Origin: Phyllostachys edulis
Lineage: Eukaryota > Streptophyta > Magnoliopsida > Poales > Poaceae
NCBI GenBank assembly: GCA_036346405.1
Contig: CM070548.1
Coordinates: 65,992,877-66,056,876 of the forward strand
Direction: 5' to 3'
DNA length: 64,000 nt
Shown: positions 31,966-42,251 of the stretch, piece after piece
Numbering within the stretch: position 1 is the first letter of the stretch
Layout of the letters: each line of letters begins with the position of its first letter
Program-made: the position numbers and the translations under genes
The notes under the pieces: generated by a model
Told to the model about the DNA's origin: nothing
The model's database searches: none
Seen by the model: only the letters and a program-made list of their open reading frames with translations

Positions 31966-33441
31966 TGTAAGACCAAGAGGTTTTTGGTCATGATATTTGA
32001 TGATGAACACATTGACAATAAGCTAGACTTAGTCTCAGTACTTAATGATGAATACATTGTCTCTGGAACTGTTTGTGCTCTTCAACCGACTTGCATTTGA
32101 GTTCATCGGGTTCTGCTTTGAAAATTAGTTCTTGTCGAATTATCGGTAGTCTAGGCTTTGTACATCTTGCGAACTACCGTCTTGATATGACCGCTTGTGG
32201 CGTGGTAGTACCGCAAGTCGATGGAATTGAGAAAACGTTAGGACCGTTCTCTTGTGGCCGTTGGATTTAGTTTGGGCGATTGAGATCTTGTGAAATGTTG
32301 GACTTTCCGAAGAATCAGCGGTGATACCTTGGTCGAATGGCTCAATTGATCTGGGCGTCCACGTGGCCAAGGGCTTGAGCTCTGGATTTTTCCTTGACAC
32401 GGTAGTTCCGGAGTTGTTGGCGCGGAACTCATGCGAACCAGCATAACCGCGTTTTTATTGCGGTAGTACCGCAAGTCATCAAGTCTCTCTAGTCCGAAAG
32501 TGAAATGTTTTTGATCGTTGGTTTGACGATTAACGGTGGAGATTTAGGTGTGACGTTCGGACCATCCGAACATCAACGACTAAGATGCATGGTCCGTCGG
32601 CCCATGAATCTGGAGCATCCGTGTCAAGGGCGTTGTTACGGGGTCTTTGCGGATGTTTGTGGAGCGGTAGTACCGTGGGTTTGCCGGTAGTAGTACCGCG
32701 CAATTGTTCGAAGAGAACTTCGGCAGTCTTGTTAAGTCAATTCCGATTGTTCGAGTTGAGAGCGGAACGGCCGCAGTCGATAATACCATGATTTGGTTGG
32801 CGGTAGTACCGGAAGACGGTAATACCGCGAGGGCACGGTATGGATTTTCGAAGCGATGTTTTTGGAAGTTTTGGAAGTTCTTGAGAATCGGTAGTACGGA
32901 GTGTTTTGAGCGATGCGACCGTGTCTTGACAATACCGGGCGATATAATGGCGGTAGTTCGATTATGCTCTGAAAGTTGTCGCTTTGGGAATTGTCTGCGG
33001 TTTGTTGATTTAAATAGCTTTATTGTGTTGCATGATGCATGATAGTGTTTATGGGTGTGAGTGAGCTAATGGATGGTCAAGTTGGAGAACTTGTGCCAAG
33101 TTTTGGGTTTGTTTGATCTTTGCATGTGCAGATTTTTAGGGTTTTTGACGATAGCTTGTTTTGTTTGTTTTTGCTATGGTTTAGAGGTCCTTTGTGTTGG
33201 GGCTTTGAGGGTGATTCTTTGAAAGTCTTGTAGACACAAATCAAGTTTGATATATAAAGTTGATTCGTTCAACTTTGGTTCTTGATTTGTTGATCTTCTT
33301 TGTCTTTGAGGTGATACTCATTGTGAGGTTTTCAAGTCATCCAAAGAGTTTCTTTGGAGTTCTTGATAACAAAAGAAGTTGAAATTAGGGGACTATTCAT
33401 TGCAATCATTCAACCCCCTCGATTGCCATTACGATCCTACA
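31966..33441 (+). repeat. 5' LTR of the copia element
   Basis: 1476 bases. TATATAAAG at 33251-33259 is the likely TATA box. Repeated GGTAGTACCG-type short motifs fill the first half. It differs from the 3' LTR mainly by one-base losses at CCG, CAG and CTG sites (see findings). Confidence 0.92.
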
Positions 33442-33456
33442 AGTGGTATCGAGCGA
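33442..33456 (+). promoter_or_regulatory. Primer-binding site of the copia element
   Basis: AGTGGTATCGAGC directly after the 5' LTR. It matches the complement of the initiator tRNA-Met end (TGGTATCAGAGC) except for one missing A. That tRNA is the usual primer of Ty1/copia elements in plants. Confidence 0.85.
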
Positions 33457-33463
33457 GGTTGCA

Positions 33464-35321
33464 ATGGCATCAGATCGAGATCGATTCTCAGGTAAGCCAC
33501 CGTATTTCGATGGATCTGACTACATCTATTGGAAGACAAGGATGAAAGTTTTTCTGCAAGCTCAAGGTAATGTCATCTGGCAAAAAGTTGAAAATCCTTA
33601 TGAAGTGCCTGCTGTGATTACTAACTACAATACTGCTGATGTTGAAGCAAATGGTAAGGCTAGAAATATTTTGTTGCAAGGTTTAAGTAGGAATGAGTTT
33701 GTTAGAATTGCTAATATAAAATCTGCTAACAAAATTTGGACAACTCTTCTTGATTATCGTGAAGGTTCAAAATCATTAAAGGTGTTCGTCAAAATCAATT
33801 CAAAAAGGAGTATTCTAAGTTTGAGATGAAGCCGGGAGAATCAGTAGATGCACTTTTGATCGCTTCAATAAAATCATTAGTGATTTGCAATCTGATGTGA
33901 TTTATTCGATTCGACAATGCTAGACAGATTTTGAATGCTTTGTATATGTATGCATTTGGGAGGTCCTAGTCACTACAATCAATCACTCTGTTAATATGGA
34001 AACACTCACATTAAATGATCTTTATTCCAAGATGAAAACACATGAGATTGATATTTTGGCCAGAATAAACAAGTCTAGTTCTTTGGGTTTAGTGACTAAC
34101 CAAACTGATAGTTTATCAAGTTCTTCTAGTTTCTCTTTGTTTGCTTTGAGTTCAATTTCAGATGAACAATTGGAGGAGATCCTAGAAGAACAACTTGTCT
34201 TCTTCTCAAATAGGGTGACTAAAGCAATTAATAATGTCAGATCAAGGAGAAGAGGAGGACCAATTAGATGCTTTGAATGTGGTGAGCTAAACCACATTAA
34301 GGTGAACTGTCCCAAACTGAGAGGTAAAGAAGCTAAGGATGACAAAGCACCAGCTCGGTGTTCAAAATTCAAATTTGATTCAAGCAAGAAACAAAATTAT
34401 CGAAGGGCTGTCAACAAGGTGCTTTCAGCTCTTGAGGAGATTGGGTTAAGTGATGTTGATTCAGATAGCGATAATGAGGATGATCACAAGAAGGCAAAAG
34501 AGGTTGATTTCACAGGGATGTGCTTTATGGCAAGTAGTGAAGAAATTAATGATAATGATGATTTCTATAGTGACCCTGATGAGGTAAAGCCCTCTTATGT
34601 TGATTTATCACGTGCTGTGCTGGAATTAACAAATGAGCTTAGAAAATACAAAAAGAAAGTGAAGAAACATGATCTTGTTGTTGATAGCTTGAATTCTGAA
34701 ATTGATAGACTTAAAGTCGCTATTCACGATGATGAATCATGTGAATCATGTCAAGTATTGCATTCGAATTGAAAGTTGCTAGATCATTACATGCTGAATT
34801 TGAAAAAGCTGAAACTTGCTCATGATTCATGTGATGATAAACTGATACTTGCACATGCTGAAATTAAAAAACTGAAGTCTAGTTCAATTTGTTTAGAAAC
34901 AAGTACTGGGAATGCTCAAAATAAGACTTGTTCAAATTGTGAACTGCTAGAAGCTAGATTAAAGTCATCTCAGGATTCTATTCAACAAATGCTTTACCAT
35001 GAGACACTTTCTTGCACAAATTGTCCTAAACTCATAACTGAAATTGATGCTTTGACTAGACAATTAAGTGAGTTTGCTGAAAAAGAAAAGATGGCTCAGT
35101 CTGTTGCTTCTAAGAAAATCTTGAATGGTTTTGTTAAGTGCACAACTTGTCCTGAATTGGCTAAAGAGAATGAATATCTTAAAGACACCTTGGAGAGGTT
35201 TTCTTTTGGCAAGAAAAATCTGAACATGATTCTAGACAAATCAAGAGTGAGTTCTAAAAAACAAGGTCTAGGTTTTAATTCTCTTTGCTCATGCCAAGAA
35301 TCACCCTCCCAAAGTTCTTAA
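33464..35321 (+). pseudogene. Copia gag (capsid, CCHC knuckle, coiled coil), frameshifted
   Basis: The ATG at 33464 opens MASDRDRFSGKPPYFDG, a typical start of SIRE-like gag; the capsid region with YWKTRMKVFL follows. Frame breaks occur near 33830 and 33990. The CCHC zinc knuckle CFECGELNHIKVNC is at about 34272-34313 and has the standard C-X2-C-X4-H-X4-C spacing. An acidic, then lysine-rich coiled-coil region follows, with a stop at 34770-34772 and continuation at 34776-35321, which has several CxxC pairs (CSNC, CTNC, CTTC). Gag would form the virus-like particle. Confidence 0.85.
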
Positions 35322-35733
35322 GCTTTTAGAACACAGAAAATTGAAATTGAATCTGAACCTAAACATGTTGTGTTTAAATTTGCTTTGGTTTTGCAAAGGA
35401 TTCGATTACTAAAGTAAGCACTGTAAAAGGAAAAGCTGAATTTTCATTTCAAAAAGGGTATCAGTGCACTTACTGTGGTAAAGAAGGTCATTTGGTTCAG
35501 TTTTTTTTTGGAAAGTAAAGAAAGAAAAGAGAGATAGACAAAGAAAGGTTTTTCAAGTTCCTGTTGCTTTCACTAAACAAAATGATGCAGTTTTAGGAGT
35601 TTTTGCACAAACTGACCGGAGGGATATTCAAAACAGAATTGTTTTTGTTGATCCTACTCGTCGTGTGTGAAAGTATTGGGTTCCTAAATCATGTCTTACT
35701 AACCCTAGTACTGTGAGACCAATACTCTCTTAA
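35322..35733 (+). pseudogene. Copia gag-pol junction, degenerate
   Basis: Short frames with stops link gag and protease. A second CCHC-like stretch, CTYCGKEGHL, is readable near 35465-35495 in one frame; its last Cys is lost. No separate gene. Confidence 0.55.
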
Positions 35734-38700
35734 ATGCAGGTACAACAGTTGAGGAAGGAGAACTTTTGGTTAGTTGATTCAGGTTGTTCTCGTCATATGA
35801 CTGGTGATTCAAAGTGGTTCTCCTCCCTCACTAAGGCATCCAATGATGAATTGATTACTTTTGGGGATGCTTCAAGTGGAATTGTGATGGCAAAAGGTAC
35901 TGTGCGCGTAAATAACAAGTTCATTCTCAAAAATGTTGCCTTGGTAAGTAAATTAAAATACAACTTGCTTTCGGTTTCACAATTGATCGAAGAAAATCTT
36001 GAGGTAAGTTTTAGGAAACATGCTTGCAGGGTTTTAGATGCCTCTGGAGATCTTGTCTTTAATATCACTCGGTTAGGGAGAGTTTTTAAAGCTGATTTCA
36101 ATCATTCCTTTTCTCCTAATGTTAGATGTTTGGTAGCTTCTGAATTTAGAGATCTGTCCTTTTGGCATCGTAGACTAGGACATATTGGTTTTGATCATCT
36201 TGTTCGAATTAGTGGAACTGATCTCATTAGGGGATTGCCGAAATTGAAAAATGAGAAAAATTTGGTTTGCTCTCCCTGTCGACATGGTAAGATGGTTGCT
36301 GCTCCACATTTTTCTATTTCTGTAATCATCACAGATGGTCCTAGACAACTATTGCACATGGACACTGTAGGTCCCTCAAGAGTTCAATCTGTTGGTGGTA
36401 AGTGGTATATTCTTGTGATTGTTGATGATTACTCTAGGTACTCTTGGGTGTATTTTATGGTGTCTAAGGATGAAGCTTTTGGTTATTTCAAAGATCTATT
36501 CCTCAGATTGAATAATGAATTAAATGGTGTTGTGAAAGTAATAAGAAGTGATAATAGTACTGAGTTTAAGAATTCCTTATTTGCTTCCTTTTGCTCTGAA
36601 CAAAGTTTGGAATATCAATTTTCCTCTCCACGTGTTCCTCAACAGAATGGTGTAGTTGAGAGGAAAAATAGAACCTTGGTTGAGATGGCAAGAATCATGC
36701 TTGATGAACATGCCACTCCTAGGAAGTATTGGGCAGAGGCTATTTCAACCGCTTGTCATGTCTCTAATAGAGTATTTTGAGAGCCTCTTTGCACAAGACT
36801 TCTTATGAGTGAGATTTGGCAAAAGGCCAGTGTCTCTCACTTGAGTTTTTGGTTGCAAATGTTTTATTCTTAAGCATGGTAATCTAGATAAATTTGAAGC
36901 TAGATCAACTGATGGCATATTTCTTGGATATCCTCTTCACTCTCGTGGCTATCGAGTGCTTAATCTTGAAACTAATAAAATTGTTGAAACTTGTGAAGTT
37001 ACTTTTGATGAGGTCGATTACTGTTCTAGAACCGACATTTCGTTACACAAGTTAGAAGTCTGAAAGCATATTCCTTAATGAAGAAGATGATCTTGATTTT
37101 GGTAATGACTTTTCTCCCTTGCCATCAACTGCTGAAAATCAAGATCCTACTATTGCGGTTGCGCCACCACAAGTGGATGTTCAAAATATTGAAGACAGTA
37201 CAGAACCTTCTGCACCTTTAAGGATTCAGCGACTTCATCCTGTAGAACTGATGATTGGTGATATTCATGAAAGGGTAACACATTCTAAGTTTACTTCTCC
37301 TGACTCACATGCTCATTCTGCTTTTGTTGCCTCCTTTGAGCCTAATGATGTAAGTCACGCTTTATCTGATGAGTCTTGGATCAATGCCATGCATGAAGAA
37401 TTAGAAAACTTTGAGCGTAATAAAGTCTGGACCTTAGTTGAACCTCCTCATGGACATAATGTAATTGGAACTAAATGGGTTTTAAAAAATAAACAAAGTG
37501 AGGATGGTGTTGTTGTGAGGAATAAGGCTAGACTTGTTGCTCAAGGATTTTCTCAGTGGAGGGTCTTGATTTTGGTGAAACTTTTGCCCTCAGAGCAGAC
37601 TTGAAGCAATTAGAATTCTTTTAGCCTTTCTTTGCATCTAAAGGATTCAAATTGTTTCAAATGGATGTTAAAAGTGCTTTTCTAAATGGCTACATTGAGG
37701 AAGAAGTTTATGTTAAGCAACCACCGGTTTTGAAAATCCTAAGTTTCCTAATCATGTCTACAAACTCTCAAAAGCTTTGTATGGTTTGAAGTAAGCTCCT
37801 CGAGCTTGGTATGAGAGGCTTAAGCTGTTTTTACTAAAAAATGATTTTCAAATGGGCAAGGTAGATAAAACTCTTTTCACTTTTAGACATGGCAATGATA
37901 TATTACTTGTTTAGATTTATGTGGATGATATCATCTTTGGGGGCTCCTCTCATGCTCTGGTTTCCAAGTTTTCAGATACCATGAGCAGGGAGTTTGAGAT
38001 GAGTATGATGGGGGAATTAACCTATTTCCTAGGCTTGCAAGTAAAACAGACCAAGCAAGGCAGTTTCATTCATCAAACCAAGTATACTAAAGACTTGCTT
38101 AAGCGTTTTGACATGGCAACTTGCAAACCCATCTCTACACCAATGGGGTCTACAACTATTCTTGATCCAGATGAAGAAGGTGAGACAGTGGATCAAAAAG
38201 AATACAGGAGTATGATTGGATCCCTACTTTATTTGACTGCTTCAAGGCTAGATATACACTTTGCTGTATGCTTATGTGCTCGATTTCAAGCATCACCTCG
38301 TGCATCTCATCGCAGGCTGTGAAAAGAATTCTCAGGTATCTCCAATCAACCCTAGAATTTGGTCTTTTCTATTCATCTTCATCCTGTCTTACGTTGCATG
38401 CATACTCGGATAGTGATTTTGTGGGGTGTAGGATTGATAGAAAAAGCACATCTGGCACCTGTCACTTTTTAGGCATATCACTAGTGTCTTGGTCTTCACG
38501 AAAACAATCCTCTGTTGCTCAATCAACTGCTGAAGCTGAGTATGTTGCTGCTGCTGCTAGTTGCTCTCAAGTCCTTTGGATTTCTTCCACTCTCAGAGAT
38601 TTTGGTTTAGAGTTGGGAACTGTTCCTCTTTATTGTGATAACACTAGTGCTATTAACATTGCTAAGAATCCTGTGCAACATTCTAGAACCAAACACATTG

Positions 38701-38870
38701 ATATCAGATTTCACTTTCTAAGAGATCATGTTGAAAAAGGTGATATTGTTCTTCATTTTGTTGAAACTGATTTTCAAATTGCTGATATTTTCACTAAGCC
38801 GCTTGATACTTCTCGATTTATTCGTTTGCGAAGTGAATTGGGTGTTGTTCATCCTATGGGCTTATTTTGA
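35734..38870 (+). pseudogene. Copia pol: protease, integrase, reverse transcriptase, RNase H
   Basis: Frame 1 (35734-36777) has the protease active site LVDSGCSRH, the integrase HHCC finger (WHRRLGHI...CSPC) and the DDE residues in HMDTVGP, SDNSTEF and VERKNR. It ends in a stop at 36778. RT text resumes in pieces: WINAMHEELENF and NVIGTKWVLKNK (37119-37604), then degenerate 37605-37917, then YVDDIIFG with the catalytic DD at 37918 onward. RNase H (38268-38870) keeps SDSDFVG, STAEAEYV and YCDNTSAI. Order and motifs identify Ty1/copia. At least five frame breaks abolish a full polyprotein. Confidence 0.92.
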
Positions 38871-39950
38871 GGGGGAGCTGTTGGTTAAATTTCAGAAGCT
38901 TTGATGATTCATTAAGTCCAAGCCATTGAAATAAAAGGAGTAGTAGAGCTTTCTTTATCATTTTTATTCATGTGCTATGTAGCCTTGATCTGGATTGGTC
39001 TAATAAACCTGCTACATAAATAACTAAAGCATGACATGGCTGAAATCTTTGACTAGCTTGATTATTGGAATCACTTTGTGGTGTTTATTGAAAAGGATAA
39101 GCTGATTTGTGCGTCCCATTTTAAGTCTTGGATTTGAAGCAATAAGGTCCTTCTTTTCAGTCCTGTATTGCTCACTCAATTTGGCATGTTTTAAAAGATA
39201 AAAGGGTTGAGAGAAAAAAAAAATGAAAAGATGTGTGCTTCAAGCATGCCATGCATAGCTGTGTATAAAAAAAAGGGGTACATAACAGTGCTCAAATGAC
39301 AAGAAGTGTGCTTCAAGCATGCCATACCCACTATGTGTTTTGAAATAAAAAAATATACACAAAAGTGCTTCATCAAAAGAAGTATGCTTCAAGCATGCCA
39401 CCTGGAAAGATGTATGCTCCAAGCATGCCACATGCACATAAAAAATTGAAAGTGAAGCAAAAGGATTATTCATGAGACTGTAGCTCATCCAGATTTAGAG
39501 TTTGTCTCACTGCTTTGGCTTTTCACTTTTTGGTGACTTCACTTTGTGGTCTTATAATCTTTTTAGTCATTGTGTGATATGCTTGTCATGAATCTAAATT
39601 GATTTATCATTCTGAAATACTTGTCTAGATATTGCTCTGTGTTACATGCATTTATATGATCTTGATTAGCTCTACTCACCAAATTGGCTTGGTCAATCCA
39701 TTAAATAGGTTTTCATAAAGCTTCTGGACTTTTACTCTTCCTGCTCTTTCTCTTTCTGCTCTTGATGATCACATTGCCAAAGGGGGAGAAAACTGAGAAA
39801 ATCTAGCAAAAATTTTGATCTTCTAGTGTTAGAGGAAGTCCTTCAGCTGCAGTTCTCTTTGCTTGGCAGTTTTGACTTTGTGTCACCTCTTTTCACTCAC
39901 ACTTCTCTGTTTATTGAAAGTATTGTCAATGTAGTCATCAAGGGGGAGAT
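38871..39950 (+). other. Noncoding region between copia pol and 3' LTR
   Basis: AT-rich. SIRE elements often carry an env-like ORF here; I see none. GGGGGAG purine runs occur near 38873, 39783 and 39941. The only notable structure is the repeated palindromic motif at 39228-39432. Confidence 0.7.
39228..39432. repeat. Four copies of an ATGCTTCAAGCAT-type palindromic motif
   Basis: A motif of about 20 bases, TGTGCTTCAAGCATGCCA with variants, lies at about 39233, 39306, 39383 and 39411. Its core TGCTTCAAGCA is self-complementary except for the middle base. Spacers are AT-rich and unequal (about 75, 77 and 28 bases). Confidence 0.85.
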
Positions 39951-41464
39951 TGTAAGACCAAGAGGTTTTTGGTCATGATATTTGATGATGAACACATTGA
40001 CAACAAGCTAGATTTAGTCTCAGTACTTAATGATGAATACATTGTCTCTGGAACCTGTTTGTGCTCTTCAACTGACTTGCATTTGAGTTCTGTCAGTTTC
40101 TGCTGAAAATCAGTTCTTGTCAGAATTATTGGTAGTACCGGCTTTGTACATGCGGAACAACCGAAGTGCGGTATGACCGCTTGTGAGCGCGGTAGTACCG
40201 CAAGTCAGTGGAATTGAGAAAACGTTCGGACCGTTCTCTTGTGACCGTTGGATTTAGTTTGGATGATTGAGATCTTGTGAAATGTTCGGACTTTCCGAAG
40301 AATCAACGGCTGATACCTTGGTCCAAATGGCTCAATTGATCTAGGCCGTCCACGTGGTCAAGGGCTTGAGCTCTGGATTTTTTCCTTGACACGGTAGTTC
40401 CGGAGTTGTTGGCGCGGAACTACCGCGAACCGGTACAACCGCGTTTTTATTGCGGTAATACCGCAAGTCATCCAAGTCTCTCTAGTCCGAAAGTGAAATG
40501 TTTTTTGATCGTTGGTTTGACGATTAACGGTGGAGATTTCGTGTGACGTTCGGACCATCCGAACATCCAACGGCTAAGATGCATGGTCCGATCGACCCAT
40601 GAATCTGGAGCGTCCACGTGTCAAAGGATGTTGTTCTGGGGTCTTTGCGGATGTTTGTGGAGCGGTAGTACCGTGGGTTTGCCATCGGTAGTACCACACT
40701 TGGTTTTTCAGAAAGAGAACTTCTGACAGGTACTGTTAAGTCAATTCCGGTTGTTCCGGAGCTGAGGAATGGAATGACCGCAGGATGGTAATACCGCAGT
40801 TTGGTTGGCGGTAGTACCGCAAGACGGTAATACCGCGAGGGCGCGGTATGGATTTTCCAGAAGCGATGTTTTTGGAAGTTTTGGAAGTTCTTGAGAATCG
40901 GTAGTACCGGAGTGTTTTGAGCGGTACGACCGCATGTGCGGTAATACCGGACGTATAATGACGGTAGTTCCGATTATGCTCTGGAAAGTTGTCGCTTTTG
41001 GGAATTGTCTGCGGATTTGTTGATTTCGTAAGCTTTATTGTGTTGCATGATGCATGATAGTGTTTATGGATGTGAGTGAGCTAATGGATGGTCAAGTTGG
41101 AGAACTTGTGCCAAGTTTTGGGTTTGTTTGATCTTTGCATGTGCAGATTTTTAGGGTTTTTGACGATAGCTTGTTTTGCTGTTTTTGCTATGGTTTAGAG
41201 ATCCTTTGTGTTGGGGCTTTGAGGGGTGATTGCTGAAAGTATTGTAGACACAAATCAAGTTTGATATATAAAGTTCAGATTCGTTCAACTTTGGTTCTTG
41301 ATTTGTTGATCTTGCTGTGCGCCTGAGGTGATACTCGCTGTGAAGTTTTTCAAGTCATCCAAAGAGTTTGCTGGAGTTCTTGATAACAAAAAGAAGTTGA
41401 AATTAGGGGGACTATTCGCTGCAATCATTCAACCCCCCCTTCTGATTGCCATTACGATCCTACA
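39951..41464 (+). repeat. 3' LTR of the copia element
   Basis: 1514 bases, preceded by a polypurine tract (39941-39950). TATATAAAG at 41265-41273. Same ends as the 5' LTR. Confidence 0.92.
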
Positions 41465-41790
41465 CAAATGATTTCTAAAAATTGTGAAATTTTTCAGAGG
41501 GGTCACACCTCATCCCTAGAACCAAGGAAAAACATTTTCAAAGGTTGAATACTAGATTTTTGTCAAAGTTGAATAAGGGTTTGACTTTAGTCAACAGGAG
41601 GTTTAGGTTTTTGACTTCCACAACTCTTGCCAAGAATTATGGAAAAGTTCAAGAGTTTCAAGATGTGGGAAAAGTTTTAATTTCTACTCATTTAATTACA
41701 TTTGAAACACACATCTAGATTTGATTACATTTGAAACACAAACCCTGGTTTGGTTACATTTGAAACACAACCTATATTTGGGATGTTACA

Positions 41791-42251
41791 AATCAACCCT
41801 TCTTTCCTGCAAAGGAGGCGTCAATAAGTCATTACCGGATGTCGGGCATTCTCGCCTGACCTCCGAGCTGTCCGCTGGCCACCTCGTTTTCGACCAGTGA
41901 ACATGGAGAAGTTCGATGGATCCCAAAATCCCATCGAGTTCCTTCAAATTTATACAACAATTGTGTCGGCGGCGGCGGGGAGAGAGCATGTAATGGAGAA
42001 TTACCTTCCAAGCGTGTTTCGAAGGGTGCGCTTTCGATCATGGTTACTAAACCAACCACTCGAGTCGATCTATTCTTGGCAACACCTCTACGACCTTCTA
42101 CTAGCGAACTTTCAAGGCACCTACAATTGCCCTGGGAAGGAGGACGACTTACACCGGATGAGACAGAACGACCACGAGACCTTGCGCCAATTCATCAAGC
42201 GCTTTAGTTAGGTTCGTAATTCAATTCCGGAAGTTTCTGACTTATCTGTCA
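41791..42251 (+). pseudogene. Element D gag, segment 2 (conserved gag core)
   Basis: The frame 41897-42211 holds the retrotransposon gag core: NMEKFDGSQNPIEFLQIY, then YSWQHLYDLLLANFQGTY and ETLRQFIKRF. It matches the decayed element A gag at 8440-8663. It begins where G1 ends and stops at 42251 where G2 enters; the frame resumes at about 51666. Confidence 0.85.

Larger units (their letters stand above)
31966..41464 (+). mobile_element. Ty1/copia retrotransposon, SIRE-like, near full length, inside G1
   Basis: 9499 bases with two LTRs starting TGTAAGACCAAGAGG and ending ATCCTACA, a primer-binding site, gag, and pol in the copia order protease-integrase-RT-RNase H, and a polypurine tract AAGGGGGAGAT before the 3' LTR. 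Flanks are TAAAT (31961-31965) and CAAAT (41465-41469), a 5-base duplication with one change. Long gag with coiled-coil text, large noncoding 3' region and iMet-type primer site fit the SIRE lineage; no env-like ORF is seen. Frameshifts throughout make it non-autonomous as sequenced. Confidence 0.93.
27132..41790 (-). mobile_element. Giant solo LTR G1, interrupted by a copia element
   Basis: On the minus strand it starts TGTAACATCCCAAATATAGG (41790) and ends CCGGGGTCCTCACA (27132). It is flanked by TATCA (27127-27131) and AATCA (41791-41795), a target duplication with one change. Without the copia element it is about 5.15 kb, with no LTR pair inside and no retroelement domain. It contains a U3-like tandem repeat region, a GC-rich leader-like region (30950-29880) and a conserved end shared with G2 and G3 (CAATATTGTGT and GGTACACCCCTGCAG blocks). 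Minus ORFs such as 30954-30379 are low complexity. Solo LTRs of this size are known from Sukkula in barley; the link here to chromoviruses is inference. Confidence 0.8.
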
